Positions 10,365-21,085 of a DNA stretch of 64,000 bases are shown in pieces (position 1 is the stretch's first letter; each line of letters starts with the position of its first letter). Source of the DNA: Varanus komodoensis (taxonomy: Eukaryota; Chordata; Lepidosauria; Squamata; Varanidae); NCBI RefSeq assembly GCF_004798865.1, contig NW_025336587.1, positions 374,734-438,733 on the forward strand, written 5' to 3'. A program made the position numbers and the translations under genes. The notes under the pieces were generated by a model, which worked only from the letters and a program-made list of their open reading frames with translations, had not been told where the DNA came from and ran no database searches.

Positions 10365-11165
10365 CTTGATGGGGACTTGAAAGGAGAAGAGGAGGAGGCC
10401 TTAGCGTGTGGCTTAATTCCAGATGTTGAGGTCAGAGAAGTGTGGGAACTTATCTGAAGGCCAGACTCCCAAGCCTTTGAGAATAATCAAGAGGGGGGTT
10501 ATCAGGAACCATCAGAAGGGGACTGGGAACAAGGGAGCGTGTCAGAGATAGAGAAGACGGATGAAGTTATTGAGCCCAGGATGTGATGTCCGCAGGGGAA
10601 GGCAGCCCAATTAGAGGACTGGCATGCAGAGATGAAGGATGCTCATTTCCAACAGGCCCCTCCCAAAAGGATGGGGCCCAAGCACAATCATTGGCAGCAT
10701 TCCTAAAAGAGCTCACTAGATTGGGTTCAATGAACCACCTGCACACGCACAGATTCCTCCTGGGTGTCTGAGCCTCTGGAAAATGCTTTTGTCAAAAAGA
10801 ATGCTTTGCACGAAAGGTCTGTGGCTTGGAGTGTGTGAAGGGAGGGAAAACTAGCTCCTGACTCACAGTAGCTCTCCCTCCCTCCCTCTCTATGGATTGT
10901 CATACATGTGACACAGAGAGTGATCAGGCAAAGAAAGAAATGCTCATTTGTGATGAGTCTATTTTGCTCATTGTGGGTGTTTGGAGAGAAAGAGTTTTGG
11001 AGGGTGAAGCTGAGTGAGAGATAGTGTTTTGGCTCTTGGATCCCAATTCTTGGATGAATATTTGCCTGCTGTATTCTACCTCCCTCTCTAAATAATAAAC
11101 CCTTAGTAAACATTCAAAACAGTTTGGACTGTCTGGCCAGCCAACACACAGCATTACCTCAACAA
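10365..11165 (+). mobile_element. LTR-like interspersed repeat, copy 4 (longest)
   Basis: This is the fullest copy of the family at 1.1-4.0 kb. It has the GAGGAGGAGG start, AGATGTTGAGGTCAGAGAAG, AACTTATCTGAAGGCCAGACT, GGGTTCAATGAACCACCTGC and AAAGGTCTGTGGCTTGGAG in order. Unlike the others it continues for about 280 bases to AAATAATAAACCCTTAG (11091-11107) and TTTGGACTGTCTGGCCAGCC. That arrangement resembles the polyadenylation and U5 end of an LTR, so I treat it as a fossil solo LTR of unknown family. No internal region or partner LTR is visible. Confidence 0.5.
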
Positions 11166-11969
11166 CTCTGCCTTTCCATCTCACAGTCTCAGTTCAGCAA
11201 TTAAAGGAATATTGACATTGTCAGCTTTATCCTTGTTTTCAGGCCCAGAGAGCATCTTCTTAGCTTTGTACAGAGGAGTGCAACAATTCCACGGGGGATC
11301 ACAGATTCTTTGGGAGGCAAAAACATCATTATCTGTAGTACTCTACTTAAACATTGCTGGCTCTAAATCCCAGTCCTTCTCAGGACACCTGTGTCTTTTC
11401 ATTCCTTTCATTCTTACTTCCCACTGGACAAACTGCTCTCAAAAAGCAATTCTCCTAAAGGAACCCTTGGAGAAATCCATTCTGGCTTATCTTGTGGAGA
11501 GGAAACCAAGCTGCCTCCACTTCTTCAGCTGAACCCGAACCCTTAGCCTCTCCCTTCCTGCTCCCCCTTGTTGGGTTCTGGCCAGCCTTCCCCACTTGAC
11601 TCCCTCCTGCCCTCCATTTGGTCTGATTTTCCCAGACCCACTCGCTTTCATCGCACAAGAATGGTGGGTTCAGCAATTGTACAAAAACTATGCAGCAGAA
11701 ATGTCATATCCCACATGAGATGGCAAATGGCAGGGAGGATGGAGAAATCATGGAGCAAAGAGCCACCAGCTCATCTTGGGTTAAGTGTTTCACTTATTTT
11801 TGTTCCTGCTGTCAAAAACAAAGAAGGAGGCAGGGGAGAGAGAGGAAACAATAGGGCAGGTAATATGAAGAGCATGTGAAACCAACTGTTTCTGTCATGT
11901 GTCAGAAAGTGGAAATGAAAGACAGACCAAAAGGAAAGATTCCCCTCCTGCCAGCTCATATCCCTCTTC

Positions 11970-11994
11970 AAAAAAAAAAAAAAAAAAAAAAAAA
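11970..11994 (+). repeat. Poly-A tract (25 A)
   Basis: This is an uninterrupted A run. It could be the tail of a retroposed RNA, but the sequence before it is not recognised as a SINE or a processed gene. Confidence 0.9.
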
Positions 11995-12492
11995 TCTCTT
12001 CCACCACTCCTTTTCCCCATGATTTGCTTTCTTTTCCTGGCCTTGACTAGTCCTTTGATGTTCAGACAAACACCAAAGGATGGTTAGATGGAAAGAAGAA
12101 GGAAGGAAAGAAATGATAAAGAACAAAGATGTTAGGATAGATGGATGCATGGATTTAAGACTTGTTCATTTCTCGGAAAATGTCCAGACGGGTGAAACCA
12201 ATGCCCCGACGCTTTCTGGATCAAGTGCAAATGCTTCATAGAGACCCATCCAGGGGAGTGGGGAAGGGAATTGTGACATACTAGTGCAGGACGCATTTTC
12301 CAATGTGGGATCAGCCCTTTTCAGCAAACCCATCGAATTTGCATGTTTTGAGTCGAAACAGAGAATAAACACAAGACATGTTTCAGTTGTAAACCTTTGA
12401 GTTTTGCAGTGCTCTTCTTGGCTCCAAACATGGGTGAGAAATGCATGGGTTCAGAAAAATCACAATCAGAAACACATCCTTTGTGGGAAATC

Positions 12493-12516
12493 AGAGAGAG
12501 AGAGAGAGAGAGAGAG
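12493..12516. repeat. (AG)n microsatellite
   Basis: Twelve AG units are seen directly. Confidence 0.95.
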
Positions 12517-12850
12517 GCTTACAGAAAACTGAAATATGTAGATTAGAGAAAATTGCATTCAATAATGGATACACTAAGAGAAATCACCCAGAGAAAAATG
12601 TGAATATTATAGAAAATGTGTAAGAAAATAAATGTGAATTTTTAAAATTGTCTACTGATAGAAAGATTTAAAGACAGAATTCAGAATATATGACAATTAC
12701 ATTTGGGGTATGGAAACCTGATGGATTTTTCTAGTTTGGCTCTGTGGGTTCTGCTTGGCTTCCACCTGCCCCCACTGCTGAGTCAAGCTAAATATGGATT
12801 CCTTTCTTCTCTTTATTTAATGGTTGCAAGGGGAAAACAGAACAGGAAAG

Positions 12851-12886
12851 GAGGCAAGGCGAGGTGAGGCAAGGCGAGGCAAGGGG
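12851..12886. repeat. Short GGCAA/GGCGA tandem run
   Basis: Five-base units of the type GAGGC/AAGGC repeat about seven times. Confidence 0.8.
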
Positions 12887-13464
12887 AATAATAGACCCTA
12901 AACACGGAAGTTGCGTGGGTCATCAAGAGACACAGAGCAATGGTGCCTTGGAATCTTACTGCCCATATAGGTCCTGGGTGAACTCCTATGTCAAGACGCA
13001 TAACTCTGTGAGGTGTGCTTAGCTTATATTTTTTTGCCTTCACCTACCTTTGATGGGCCATGAAGTGTCCATGGAAACACCCCATCCTCCTGCTCTCTTT
13101 CCTGCCCCAATATCTGCTGACCTCAACTGTCTCTTTCTGACTGGTCTGCAACAGTTTTGGGACCAGCTCCCCCTGCCAGAATATTCTTCCTCTGGCTGCT
13201 GCAGTTTGCACAAGCAGCAGCATTCAGACCGTCATCAGGGAGAGCCTCAAGTAGTATTGTATTTTTTACTCATTTCATTGATATGCCTAAGCACTTCATT
13301 GTCCTGACGCATCACCTCCAGAACAGAATGAGGAGAAACGGAATGGCTTCCCATAAGCAAAGGTGTCAGTGAAGGGTGCGTTTATTTAATCTCCCCATCT
13401 CTTCCGCCTGTACACAAAGCATAAGAAAAGCTGGATTAGAATCAGAGGAAGGAAAGAAGTCAGA

Positions 13465-14092
13465 TCAATTATTTAAAATATGCAGATGATAACATGCTGC
13501 TGGTAGAAGCAGCAATAAATTGATGCAACACTTAATGAAGATGGAAGAAGAAAGGGCAAAAGCAGGACTGCAGTTGAACATTAAGAAAACAAAAACCATA
13601 ACCACAGAAGAACTACAGAACAATGTACTAATAATGAAGAAATTGAAATTGTGAAAATGTTGCATGCTTCGGCTCAGTCATCAGTTCAAAGGGAAACTGG
13701 CCAAGAAATTCAAAGGAGGAGGAGGCTTGGAAGGACATCAGTGAAGGAGCTGGCAAAGTTCCTCAGGTGTAGGGATCTTTCACTGGAGAGCAAAGCCAAG
13801 ATCATCCACATTCCTGTATGCCCAGGCACTTTGCATGGGTGTGAAAGCTGGACAGGGGAGAAAGCTGACTGGAAGAAACTGGATGCATTTGAAACACGGT
13901 GCTGGAGGTGAGCATTGAGAATACCCTGGGATGACAGAAAGATGAGCAAGGGGGTCCTGGATCCAGTCAAGCTAGAGCTTTCTGTAGAAGGAAAAATAAC
14001 AAAGCTGAGGCTGTCATACGTTGGGCACATCATAAGAAATCTAGACACATTGGAGATGATCATCACACTTAGGAAAGTGGGAGGAGGAGGAG
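13465..14092 (+). mobile_element. RTE-like LINE (second family), copy b, reverse transcriptase to tail
   Basis: The longest copy of this family begins within the reverse transcriptase: a version of LKYADDNMLLVEAA (around 13475-13515) holds the catalytic YADD box. It is followed by a GLQLNIKKTKTI-like stretch, GSVIS, RRLGRTSVKELAK, LSLESKAKIIH, GCESWTGEKADWKKLDAFE (13840-13900), CWR and LSYVGHIIRN. This layout is the C-terminal half of an RTE-type ORF2 after the palm domain. Stops and frame shifts make it inactive. The 5' part is missing, and a GAT-rich run replaces the expected 3' tail. Confidence 0.75.
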
Positions 14093-14174
14093 GAGCAGGA
14101 GGTGATGGATATGATGGAGATGAGGATGATGAAGATGGAGATGATGGAGATGGAGATGATGGAGATGGAGATGT
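14081..14174 (+). repeat. GGA then GATGGA-type low-complexity run
   Basis: GGAGGAGGAGG is followed by imperfect GATGGAGAT units to about 14174. It sits exactly where the RTE-like LINE homology stops and may have grown from the RRRGRP-coding, purine-rich part of that element. Confidence 0.85.
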
Positions 14175-14833
14175 CATCGACCTGAATAAATGCCTTTTTA
14201 AAAAAGAAAATCACACCTTGATATGTAGATTAAAATGCAGGTTCATGTTTTAGCCAATGGGAAGAAAGTGAGCACTCTTGAAAACACAGGCAAAATTATG
14301 GATTTTTCTCATCTGGGGATGCTGAATTTCAAAGCAAACATGAAAACAGGAGCTGAAGTCTGGCTGTTTGCCTAATTCTCCACTAAGATACCAGTCCCTG
14401 GGGTTCTCAGGAAAAGGCTGGTTTTAAATAGGGACACAGAAACTGTCTTACGCCAAGCAAATTTATTTATCTGCTTAGGATTGACTATGTGGAGTGCAAG
14501 TACCACCTCAGGGCGCAAGATAGAGGAAGATCCTTTTCCAGGACATCCATAAGTTCCTCTGATAAGAAGCCTTCTTCAAATAGAGCAAACCTCAGGGACT
14601 GTAGGCATGAATCATGCCTGTCCTTTGCATTCAGAAACAAAGCCACCACACTCTGCCCTCCAGCACAGGTCTGTCCCAGGCTTGGATTCCAGCCAGACAT
14701 GCCTTCTCCCAGGCAGATCTATCCCATTTTCCCTCCCTCCTGGTTTTTAGTTCCCTCCCTCCAATGGTCAGCCATTATTTGATTTTCAGTCGTTTCCGTC
14801 CCTCTTTGAGGTTCTCCCTCTCTTTCTCTCTCA
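14175..14833. other. Unassigned stretch
   Basis: No gene or repeat family is recognised. The part from 14700 on is pyrimidine-rich. Confidence 0.35.
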
Positions 14834-14895
14834 AGTTGTAAACTGACCAGAGAGCTTTGGCCATGGGGCAATATAGAAAAGAAAACAACAACAAA
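14834..14895 (+). mobile_element. L2-type LINE 3' tail
   Basis: AGTTGTAAACTGACCAGAGA with GGCCATGGGGCAATATAGAA and a short AAC run matches the L2-type tail pattern (GTAAGCTGCCCAGAG..GGGGCGGTATATAA). Only the tail remains. Confidence 0.55.
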
Positions 14896-15034
14896 AAGTC
14901 TCTGTTTTAGTTTGCCACACCCTGAGGTTCTTCCAAGGTTGTGTTTGCAATTAGTAAATAATGATGACGACGACAAGGAGGAATCTCTCCTTAAGGAAGT
15001 GTGACTGGAGCCTATGCTGCGTAGTTTGTGTCAT

Positions 15035-15125
15035 CATAGAATCATAGAAACAGAGTGAGCCAGAAGTGGCTTCCCTGACCATCTAGTCAGACCCCTGGCT
15101 CCAGCTGGCTCCATGCATGAAAAGA
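15035..15125 (-). mobile_element. CR1-type LINE 3' end fragment
   Basis: ATCATAGAATCATAGAA followed by a GAGCCAGAAGTGGCTTCC..CCATCTAGTC segment is the reverse complement of the sauropsid CR1 terminus, which ends in ATTCTATGAT repeats. It is very short and diverged. Confidence 0.6.
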
Positions 15126-15129
15126 CTTT

Positions 15130-15365
15130 TAAATTGAACACTTGTCTTTGCTAGTTATTCTGGTTTTATTCTGCTATTTACTGTGGCTACCTATTACGTT
15201 TTCCTGTCCTGTATATTATATTGGATTTTATTTTTGTTCCTCTGATTTCATTGTTCTAATTCTTGTTTTATGGTTTTATATTGGTTGTTCAGGTTTTTAT
15301 TGTAAGCTGCCCAGAGAACTCTCAGGCTATAGGGTGACATTTAAATATTATTAATTATTATTATT
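15130..15365 (+). mobile_element. L2-type LINE 3' region
   Basis: A T-rich 3' untranslated part precedes TTTTTATTGTAAGCTGCCCA (15295-15314), GAGAACTCTCAGGCTATAGG and an ATTATT run. This is the L2 tail in sense orientation. A related copy lies at 16566-16775. Confidence 0.7.
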
Positions 15366-16340
15366 ACTGTTCTATAAAACCTTTGTTTGAATAACAAAAG
15401 ACTGAGAGTATACTGCATCCTTTGTTTCTGTTTTTTCTGCACCCCCTCAGGAAAAAACAAAACATCTTGAGGTCCCATCACAACAACCTTGTTTTTGATC
15501 AATCTCATCAGCAAGTCTGAAAAGTAAACATTCAAATTACAATATAACTCTTGACTTCTGTTAATTAAAAGGCATTTTTGGTGTGTCTGCGTGTGTGTAA
15601 TGAGCTGCTTGATTAAAATGTGATCATCCATTCAGAATGAGCATTTCGGAGGTGGGGGAAGGGGAATTGCTTTTGTTGTACTGATTCTTCTATTTTAAAA
15701 CTCCTGGCTGTTATCGCACTAATAAAAAGCTGTCATTTCCCCTGTCATGTCATTTACAGCACTGACTACTTTGCATAGTTGCCTGACTCTGCTTCATTTT
15801 AGTAATTGCCAACAGATTCAAAGCCTGCAGAATGGTCTCCTCTCCCAACGAATGCACATGACAAGTGCCTGGAGAAATTCTGATAAGTCTCTCCAAGCTA
15901 GGGTCACCTAAATCAAATTAGCGCCTCTCCTCACTGGGGGACCTGCCCCCTTCGAAGCCAAACACTTTCCCGAAGGTCTCCCAGGTCCGGAAATTAGTAT
16001 TCTTTCTTTGTTTCTGCCCCTTCAGGCCAGAAATTGTGTGGCACTGGGTGAGAATCTGGTTTAGTTCTTGGAGAAAAAAAGAACACTCATACATGTCTCC
16101 ATCACTGGGATGGAAAGAATATCAGATTTTTAAATTATGCAATTGGGAGATAATGAAATAGATAAACTGTGTCCTTGGGGACTCAGCTTTTCCAACTCTG
16201 AAGGCTAGTGTGTTCAGCCAAGTGTCTGATACCACCTCATTCCGGTCACATTTCAAGTAGAACTCACCCAACTTAGGCAATTTCTTGAATGGGTTGGATT
16301 TTATAGTTTGAAATGATTTTTAGTTCATTGTTGTTGCCAG
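15366..16340. other. Unassigned stretch with candidate conserved block
   Basis: There is no gene. Bases 15690-16060 lack repeat signatures and hold words such as GCATAGTTGCCTGACTCTGC, TTTTAGTAATTGCC and CTAAATCAAATTAGCGC, with the texture of an enhancer. No conservation evidence is available here. Confidence 0.3.
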
Positions 16341-16341
16341 A

Positions 16342-16385
16342 TTCTCTCTCTCTCTCTCTCTCTCTCTCATACACACACACACACA
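16342..16385. repeat. (TC)n followed by (AC)n
   Basis: About 13 TC units run directly into about eight AC units, seen directly. Confidence 0.95.
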
Positions 16386-16387
16386 AA

Positions 16388-16495
16388 GTTACCACCCCAT
16401 AGCCCAGAGAGCTTTCTGGGCAGTTTACAATAAAATACAGTAAGAGAAACAGTACATTAACAAAACAAATATAAAACAATAAGCTCCTATAAAAA
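16388..16495 (-). mobile_element. L2-type LINE 3' tail
   Basis: ACCACCCCATAGCCCAGAGA, then GCTTTCTGGGCAGTTTACAA and an A-rich part, is the reverse complement of the L2 tail. The TC/AC microsatellite sits at its 3' end, probably grown from the element's own tail. Confidence 0.65.
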
Positions 16496-16520
16496 TTGTC
16501 CTTGTCCCCACCAAATTATG

Positions 16521-16565
16521 TATTTTATTTTATTTTATTTTATTTTATTTTATTTTATTTTATTT
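16521..16565 (+). repeat. (TTTTA)n microsatellite
   Basis: Nine TTTTA units are seen directly at the start of the next L2 tail. Confidence 0.95.
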
Positions 16566-16775
16566 GAGGTTGTTTTAATTGGCTTAATATATGGTCTTAT
16601 ATGCTGTGTCCCCTCCCATCCTGGCTATTTCACATTACTCGTTTTTATTATTTATCTTATTGGTTATTATATTTATTGGTTTTATTGTGGATTCTGGACT
16701 TTATTGTATTGTTTAATTGATTGCATAAGTTGTGAACTGGCCAGAGAGCCTTATGGGGCAGCATACACATAAAGA
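16566..16775 (+). mobile_element. L2-type LINE 3' region
   Basis: The T-rich region ends in AAGTTGTGAACTGGCCAGAG and CCTTATGGGGCAGCATACA. It is a sense-strand L2 tail, similar in plan to 15130-15365. Confidence 0.65.
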
Positions 16776-16930
16776 CGTACCTCTTCCAACTAACCTTATT
16801 TCCCAGATGAGCTTCTTTTAATATGCTTGTTTTTAGATTAAATTTTAATCATTGTTGGATTTAAACCTCCCAGAGCCTATGGGAATGGGACAGTAAATAA
16901 ACATCAAAATAAAGAAGTTGTTGTTGTTGG
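16776..16930 (+). mobile_element. L2-type LINE, end of ORF and tail
   Basis: AAGACGTACCTCTTCCAACT resembles the last codons of the L2 protein (LKTYLFQ-type). It is followed by a T-rich part, AAACCTCCCAGAGCCTATGG and a TTG run. This is the fifth L2 end within about 2.1 kb. Confidence 0.6.
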
Positions 16931-19344
16931 ATTAACAGGCCAGCCAATCCACTGGCCACAAACCGAAGAAGATCCAAAATGCCAAATCCTTCCCACCCTC
17001 CTTTCCGCACACACTTCCCAGCCTTTCCCCCAACTATTTCAGCTGCAGGCACATCCCCGCAAGCCTTCCTGTCTCCAAAGCCTCTCCAAATCCATGCCTG
17101 CAATCCCTGTTTTTGCCATCACCCCAAGGCTGGAGGGCAGTGGCTATTCCCATGCCTGTGGCAAAGAAGCCAGGAGGGGCAAACCTCCCCCCCCTTCCTG
17201 GGGCTCCCTCTCCATAAATCCAGAGGGAGATTCTATCAACCCCACAGTCCTGGGGCATCTTCTCAACTTCCACAGGACTGTGTCCAGCATCGACGCACTT
17301 CCATCTCTGGCTGTTGTCTGGAGTTGGAAGCCTGTTTATGCAGCCATTGTAGCCTTGCCCATTCTGTTTCCCCTCTGACAGTGTCCTGGCTCTGGTGCTT
17401 GATGTTGCTGGTGCTCACAGCCATATCTGGCTTCCCTTTTTGCACAGGGGTGCTGAATGGGGACGGGTAAGGAAGCCAATTTGGGGATGGGGATCCATCG
17501 AATTCCCCAGGCTCAACTCCTCGAACTCCGGTCCTCTTTGCCACATGTTCCTGGTGGTACACTGAGCATTCCCAGGCATCAGTCTCTCTCTGTGTCGCAG
17601 GACTCTACCAGCTGCACAGCTGGAGTCCTGTGAGCATTCACAGGCATCTCGGTTCAGCTTGTTTGCTAAGACAAGGGCGAGCACAAAAAGAAGTCCCCAG
17701 ATGCTGATGGGCAGCTACTGCTGCGCATCCCAAATGCTGGTGGGTTTTCAAAATCCATTTTGTAGAAACCCCTGGAGGATGCAATGCCACTGGCAGGCAG
17801 GAGACAGGCAAAGGGCTGGGTCCAGTCCCACCAAAATGATCATCCTATACCTAAGTCGCTCCTGTCAGCAACGGGGCCTGAGGAGAGGCTTTTTGTCCTT
17901 TGGGTATGGGAAAAGAGGCACGAGAGCTGAGATCCGTGGTTGTGGGAAAGGCAGGGAGCCAAAGGAATGGATGGGGCTGGATTTTTTCTCCACAGGCACA
18001 AGCTTTCCTGTTTTAGCAAGCAGTGTGTGTGACAAAGGGATGGAGATGCGGGTGGACCCGTTTGGTTGGATTGTCTTCTTTGGGCCTTTTGAAAACAGAT
18101 GAAGTGTCTCTTTCCTTGTTCCCGGACAGAGGAAGACTCCTGCTTGGCCTGTGTTCTGGGCAAGTATCTTGCTTGGCCCATGTATACAAAATCAGTGATG
18201 TAGGATTAACCTAGAAATGCAAAAGCCAAAGTTGCAAACAAAACAGAAAACACAACCAAAAAAGAGCACAGTAGTGGGGGATCGCTGCTAAAAGGCAGCT
18301 GGGGGACCATTTTGCCCAAATAAGTCAGGAAAGAAAGCAAAGAATGCAACTAATTAAAACCAAGGGTTTAATTAACAGGTAGTTAGAGCGAGGAAAATGG
18401 GATTAGTAACTCGTAAGCAACCAGGCCAGCGCAGTGAAAGTATTCATGGCTGGTTTGGTTCACTCATTTGTTCTAATTCCCCAATTTGTTAGGAGAAGCA
18501 GAAGGGTGGACCTATACTCTCGGATAAAGTCTGGGAGAGCTGAGGATTTCTCTCACATTCTAATTTCGAGCAGTGTCTTGAAATTGCCTTGAAACTGCCA
18601 TGCGATCCAGTTCTTCTGCTCCTTTCCTATTTCAGCTTTTCACCCTAGGGCCTTGGCTCAATCCAGGATCCTCCATTCAGATTCAAGGGTGCTTAAGAAG
18701 AAACAAAAGCACCTGCATCAGAGACAAGATGCAGGTCATTGACTACTCAGAGGGATGAAATATGGGTGCAGATTATTCATAAATCCTCCAAAGAGCATCA
18801 TGCAGCAGTCTCCTGAGCCCCAGAGCTTTCCATGAGTCCAGAACCCAAGTTTCTTAGTCCTCTTGCATGCTCCTGCTTCCAAGTGGAAACCCAAAGAGCA
18901 CCACCTCTTGCCACAGGCTTAATACTGTTCCAAAGCATTGCATCATACTGGTGCAACCAATGAGAAGACACTGTTTCTCATTGTCATCAGTCATACTTCT
19001 GCCATAGGTGGGACATCAGGACGGGCCTCTCCTTTGGTTCCCAGGAAGTGGGAAGCTGCGATCCCACCAATCTCCAGAGACCAAGCCATGGAGGTCTTTT
19101 AAGGTAATCCTTTGCTCCTTTGGACTGAACACAGAAGCAGACTGCCAGCCCGTGCAGATTGGTTGCAGGCTGGGTTAATTTAACCACACAGACATGTGTC
19201 CAAGAGCATCCCTGCAAAGGTATCCTGGGCCAGCCCCAGCTTCCAAAGAGCCCAAGGGTAACATGTAGAGCAAACTGTGGTGATCCACACTTGCTGTAAG
19301 CACGGTGCGTGTTACCTGAGTCAGGTGCATAAGTCCTTGTTCAC
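16931..19344. other. Unassigned stretch
   Basis: Bases 16970-17650 are GC-rich and stop-poor, giving chance frames up to 163 codons (16979-17470) without any known motif. Bases 18290-18560 lack repeats and contain AACTAATTAAAACC, AAGG and GTTTAATTAACAGG, an imperfect inverted repeat with homeodomain-like cores. That part is a candidate regulatory element. Confidence 0.35.
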
Positions 19345-19440
19345 CCATGAAGCTCACTGGGTGACCTCGGGTGAATTCATCTATCATTCCCTGATCTACA
19401 TCACAGGATTGTTGTGAGGATACAGTGGTGGGGAGCCAGG
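19345..19440 (+). mobile_element. Squamate tRNA-type SINE, body fragment
   Basis: ATGAAGCTCACTGGGTGACC and ACAGGATTGTTGTGAGGATA match the SINE body seen whole at 52426-52655. The tRNA head is missing. Confidence 0.65.
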
Positions 19441-20504
19441 GCAGTCAGTGAGGCAGGGAGCATCCATCAAATGGAAAAACAGAATCAGCAGGAAATGCTC
19501 AGCTGCTCTTTGTACATGGTTATCTGGAGCTAAACTTTCTCTTAGGACATTAGGTGTCAACACATCTGCTTCCAGCCTTATCTGTACAAATTCTGATCTT
19601 CTTGGAAGAGGTTTATTTTATATTTTCATCCCGCTTGTGTCTCTGTGAGGGCTGTAAGCAACTGACCCTTGCTTTTTGGTCATCAGGAAAAAAAAAATTC
19701 TTCAACAGGAAGTCCTTTGATCTCCCTCCTCCTCTGCAGGCTTTCACCTCCCAGCTGCTTCCAAAGACTGCATTTCAAAATCCCAGCATAACAAGGGCTT
19801 CTCATGCACTTTATCTGTGTTTACCCACATGCAACACATTTCTCCTTTTTGCTGTCTATAAACCTGGAGTGTGACAAAAGGAAGAATTGTGTCTGAGATT
19901 TATTTTGGGAATGAAATTTTTAAAGAAAAAAATGGAAGCCTTTGCATTTGTGTAATAACAGTATTGTTTGCATCAGGTTCCAGAGGTATGCAGGCATAAA
20001 AATATCCATCTTACCTATTTTATGAGGAGGCATTTGGCACGGAGGGAGAGGATTGCTTCATCCAATTTCTGTAAGTCTTTGTTAGCTCAGATCAGACTCT
20101 TTCTCCACAGGTCTTCAGCATAGAGAAGAAACACAGGAGTAGCATCCCATCCTATTTTTTTTCCAGATTAGGTTTCTTCTCCACTCCATTTCCCAGATTC
20201 AGCTTTGAATTTTTGGTATGTTCCAGGGATGCACCTTAAGCCCTGGGCTCTGCCTCAGGCAGGATGTCAAGGTTGGTTTGGTGCATCCATGTGTTGGTAA
20301 AACATCTGAAGTCTGGAAGGAAGAAAGAGAATTGTCAATGAGAGATGAGGCGCTGCCTCAAGAGCATCTCCCATGTGGCCTGAGCAACATCCGAAACTGC
20401 CTGCGCCAAGTCAAGGCCCTTGTTCATGGAGCTGAATCCTATTAGCACCCGTCTCCCCAGGATCGTCTCCAGTACAATCAATGCTCAGGGTCTTATTCCT
20501 GTTA
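19441..20504. other. Unassigned stretch
   Basis: No gene or clear repeat is recognised. Confidence 0.35.
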
Positions 20505-20725
20505 ATTTACTCACTGCATTCATAGCTCATTGCTTTCACTCCTGCAAGAAACCCAAGGCAGCTTGCATGAGTCTCTTCCTTTCCCATCTATCCTAACAAC
20601 AACCTTGTGAGGTAGGTTCAGCTGAAAGTCACCCTGTGGGCTTCATGGCTCAGTGCAGACTAGAATCTGGATCTCTGGAGTCCCTGGTACAATATTTTAA
20701 TCTCTGCACCATTTTGTCTTCCCAG
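20505..20725 (-). mobile_element. Squamate tRNA-type SINE
   Basis: In plus-strand order it shows an AAGGCAGCTTGCATGA-like segment, AACAACCTTGTGAGGTAGGT, AAAGTCACCCTGTGGGCTTCATGGCT and a tRNA-head remnant (GAATCTGGATCTCTGGAGTC, then CTCTGCACCA). This is the reverse complement of the SINE at 52426-52655, diverged but near full length. Confidence 0.75.
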
Positions 20726-20874
20726 AAATTAACCTGCAGGAAACCATTCTTTTCCCTTCTTCTTCCACAAATTGCAACTGTTAAAGGATAGAATAATTTC
20801 ATTAAATACGTTCACTGGGCATGCAACACAGAGCTTTTCAATGCAGGGCAGGTTGTCTCCAGTGGAGATATTCC

Positions 20875-21085
20875 TTGTTCCTTCACTAAATTTGCAGCCT
20901 GCCCTTCTTCCCCCTGAGGGAACCAAGGTGGCTTGCATAATGGCATCTCCATCATCCTCACAAAAGCAACCCTGTGAGGTGGAGTTGGCTGACAGACTGC
21001 AAAGGGCCCAGTCACCCATTGAGCTGAAAGGGGGCTAGAGCCATGAGCTCCTGTGTCCCAGACCAATACTCCAGCTGCTGTGCAT
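20875..21085 (-). mobile_element. Squamate tRNA-type SINE
   Basis: CTGCCCTTCTTCCCCCTGAG, AACCAAGGTGGCTTGCATAA, CAACCCTGTGAGGTGGAGTT and CAGTCACCCATTGAGCT occur in the order expected for an inverted SINE. The tRNA head (to about 21085) is worn. It lies 150 bases from another copy in the same orientation. Confidence 0.7.

Larger units (their letters stand above)
11166..13464. other. Unassigned stretch with simple repeats
   Basis: No gene is recognised. The stretch holds a 25-base poly-A, a GA-rich part at 12090-12125, an AG microsatellite, a GGCRA-type run at 12851-12886, and an A-rich ATGTGAATA-like degenerate field at about 12560-12720. Confidence 0.4.

Noticed and set aside
11946-11994. Processed pseudogene ending in poly-A
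   Set aside because: Nothing upstream of the A25 tract reads as a known protein or SINE, and no target duplication was seen.
13915-14253. Acidic Gly/Asp-rich frame
   Set aside because: It is the translation of the GATGGA low-complexity run at the end of an RTE-like LINE, not a gene.
16979-17470. 163-codon plus-strand frame rich in Pro, Ser and Cys
   Set aside because: The composition follows the pyrimidine-rich DNA. No signal, domain or splice context was recognised.
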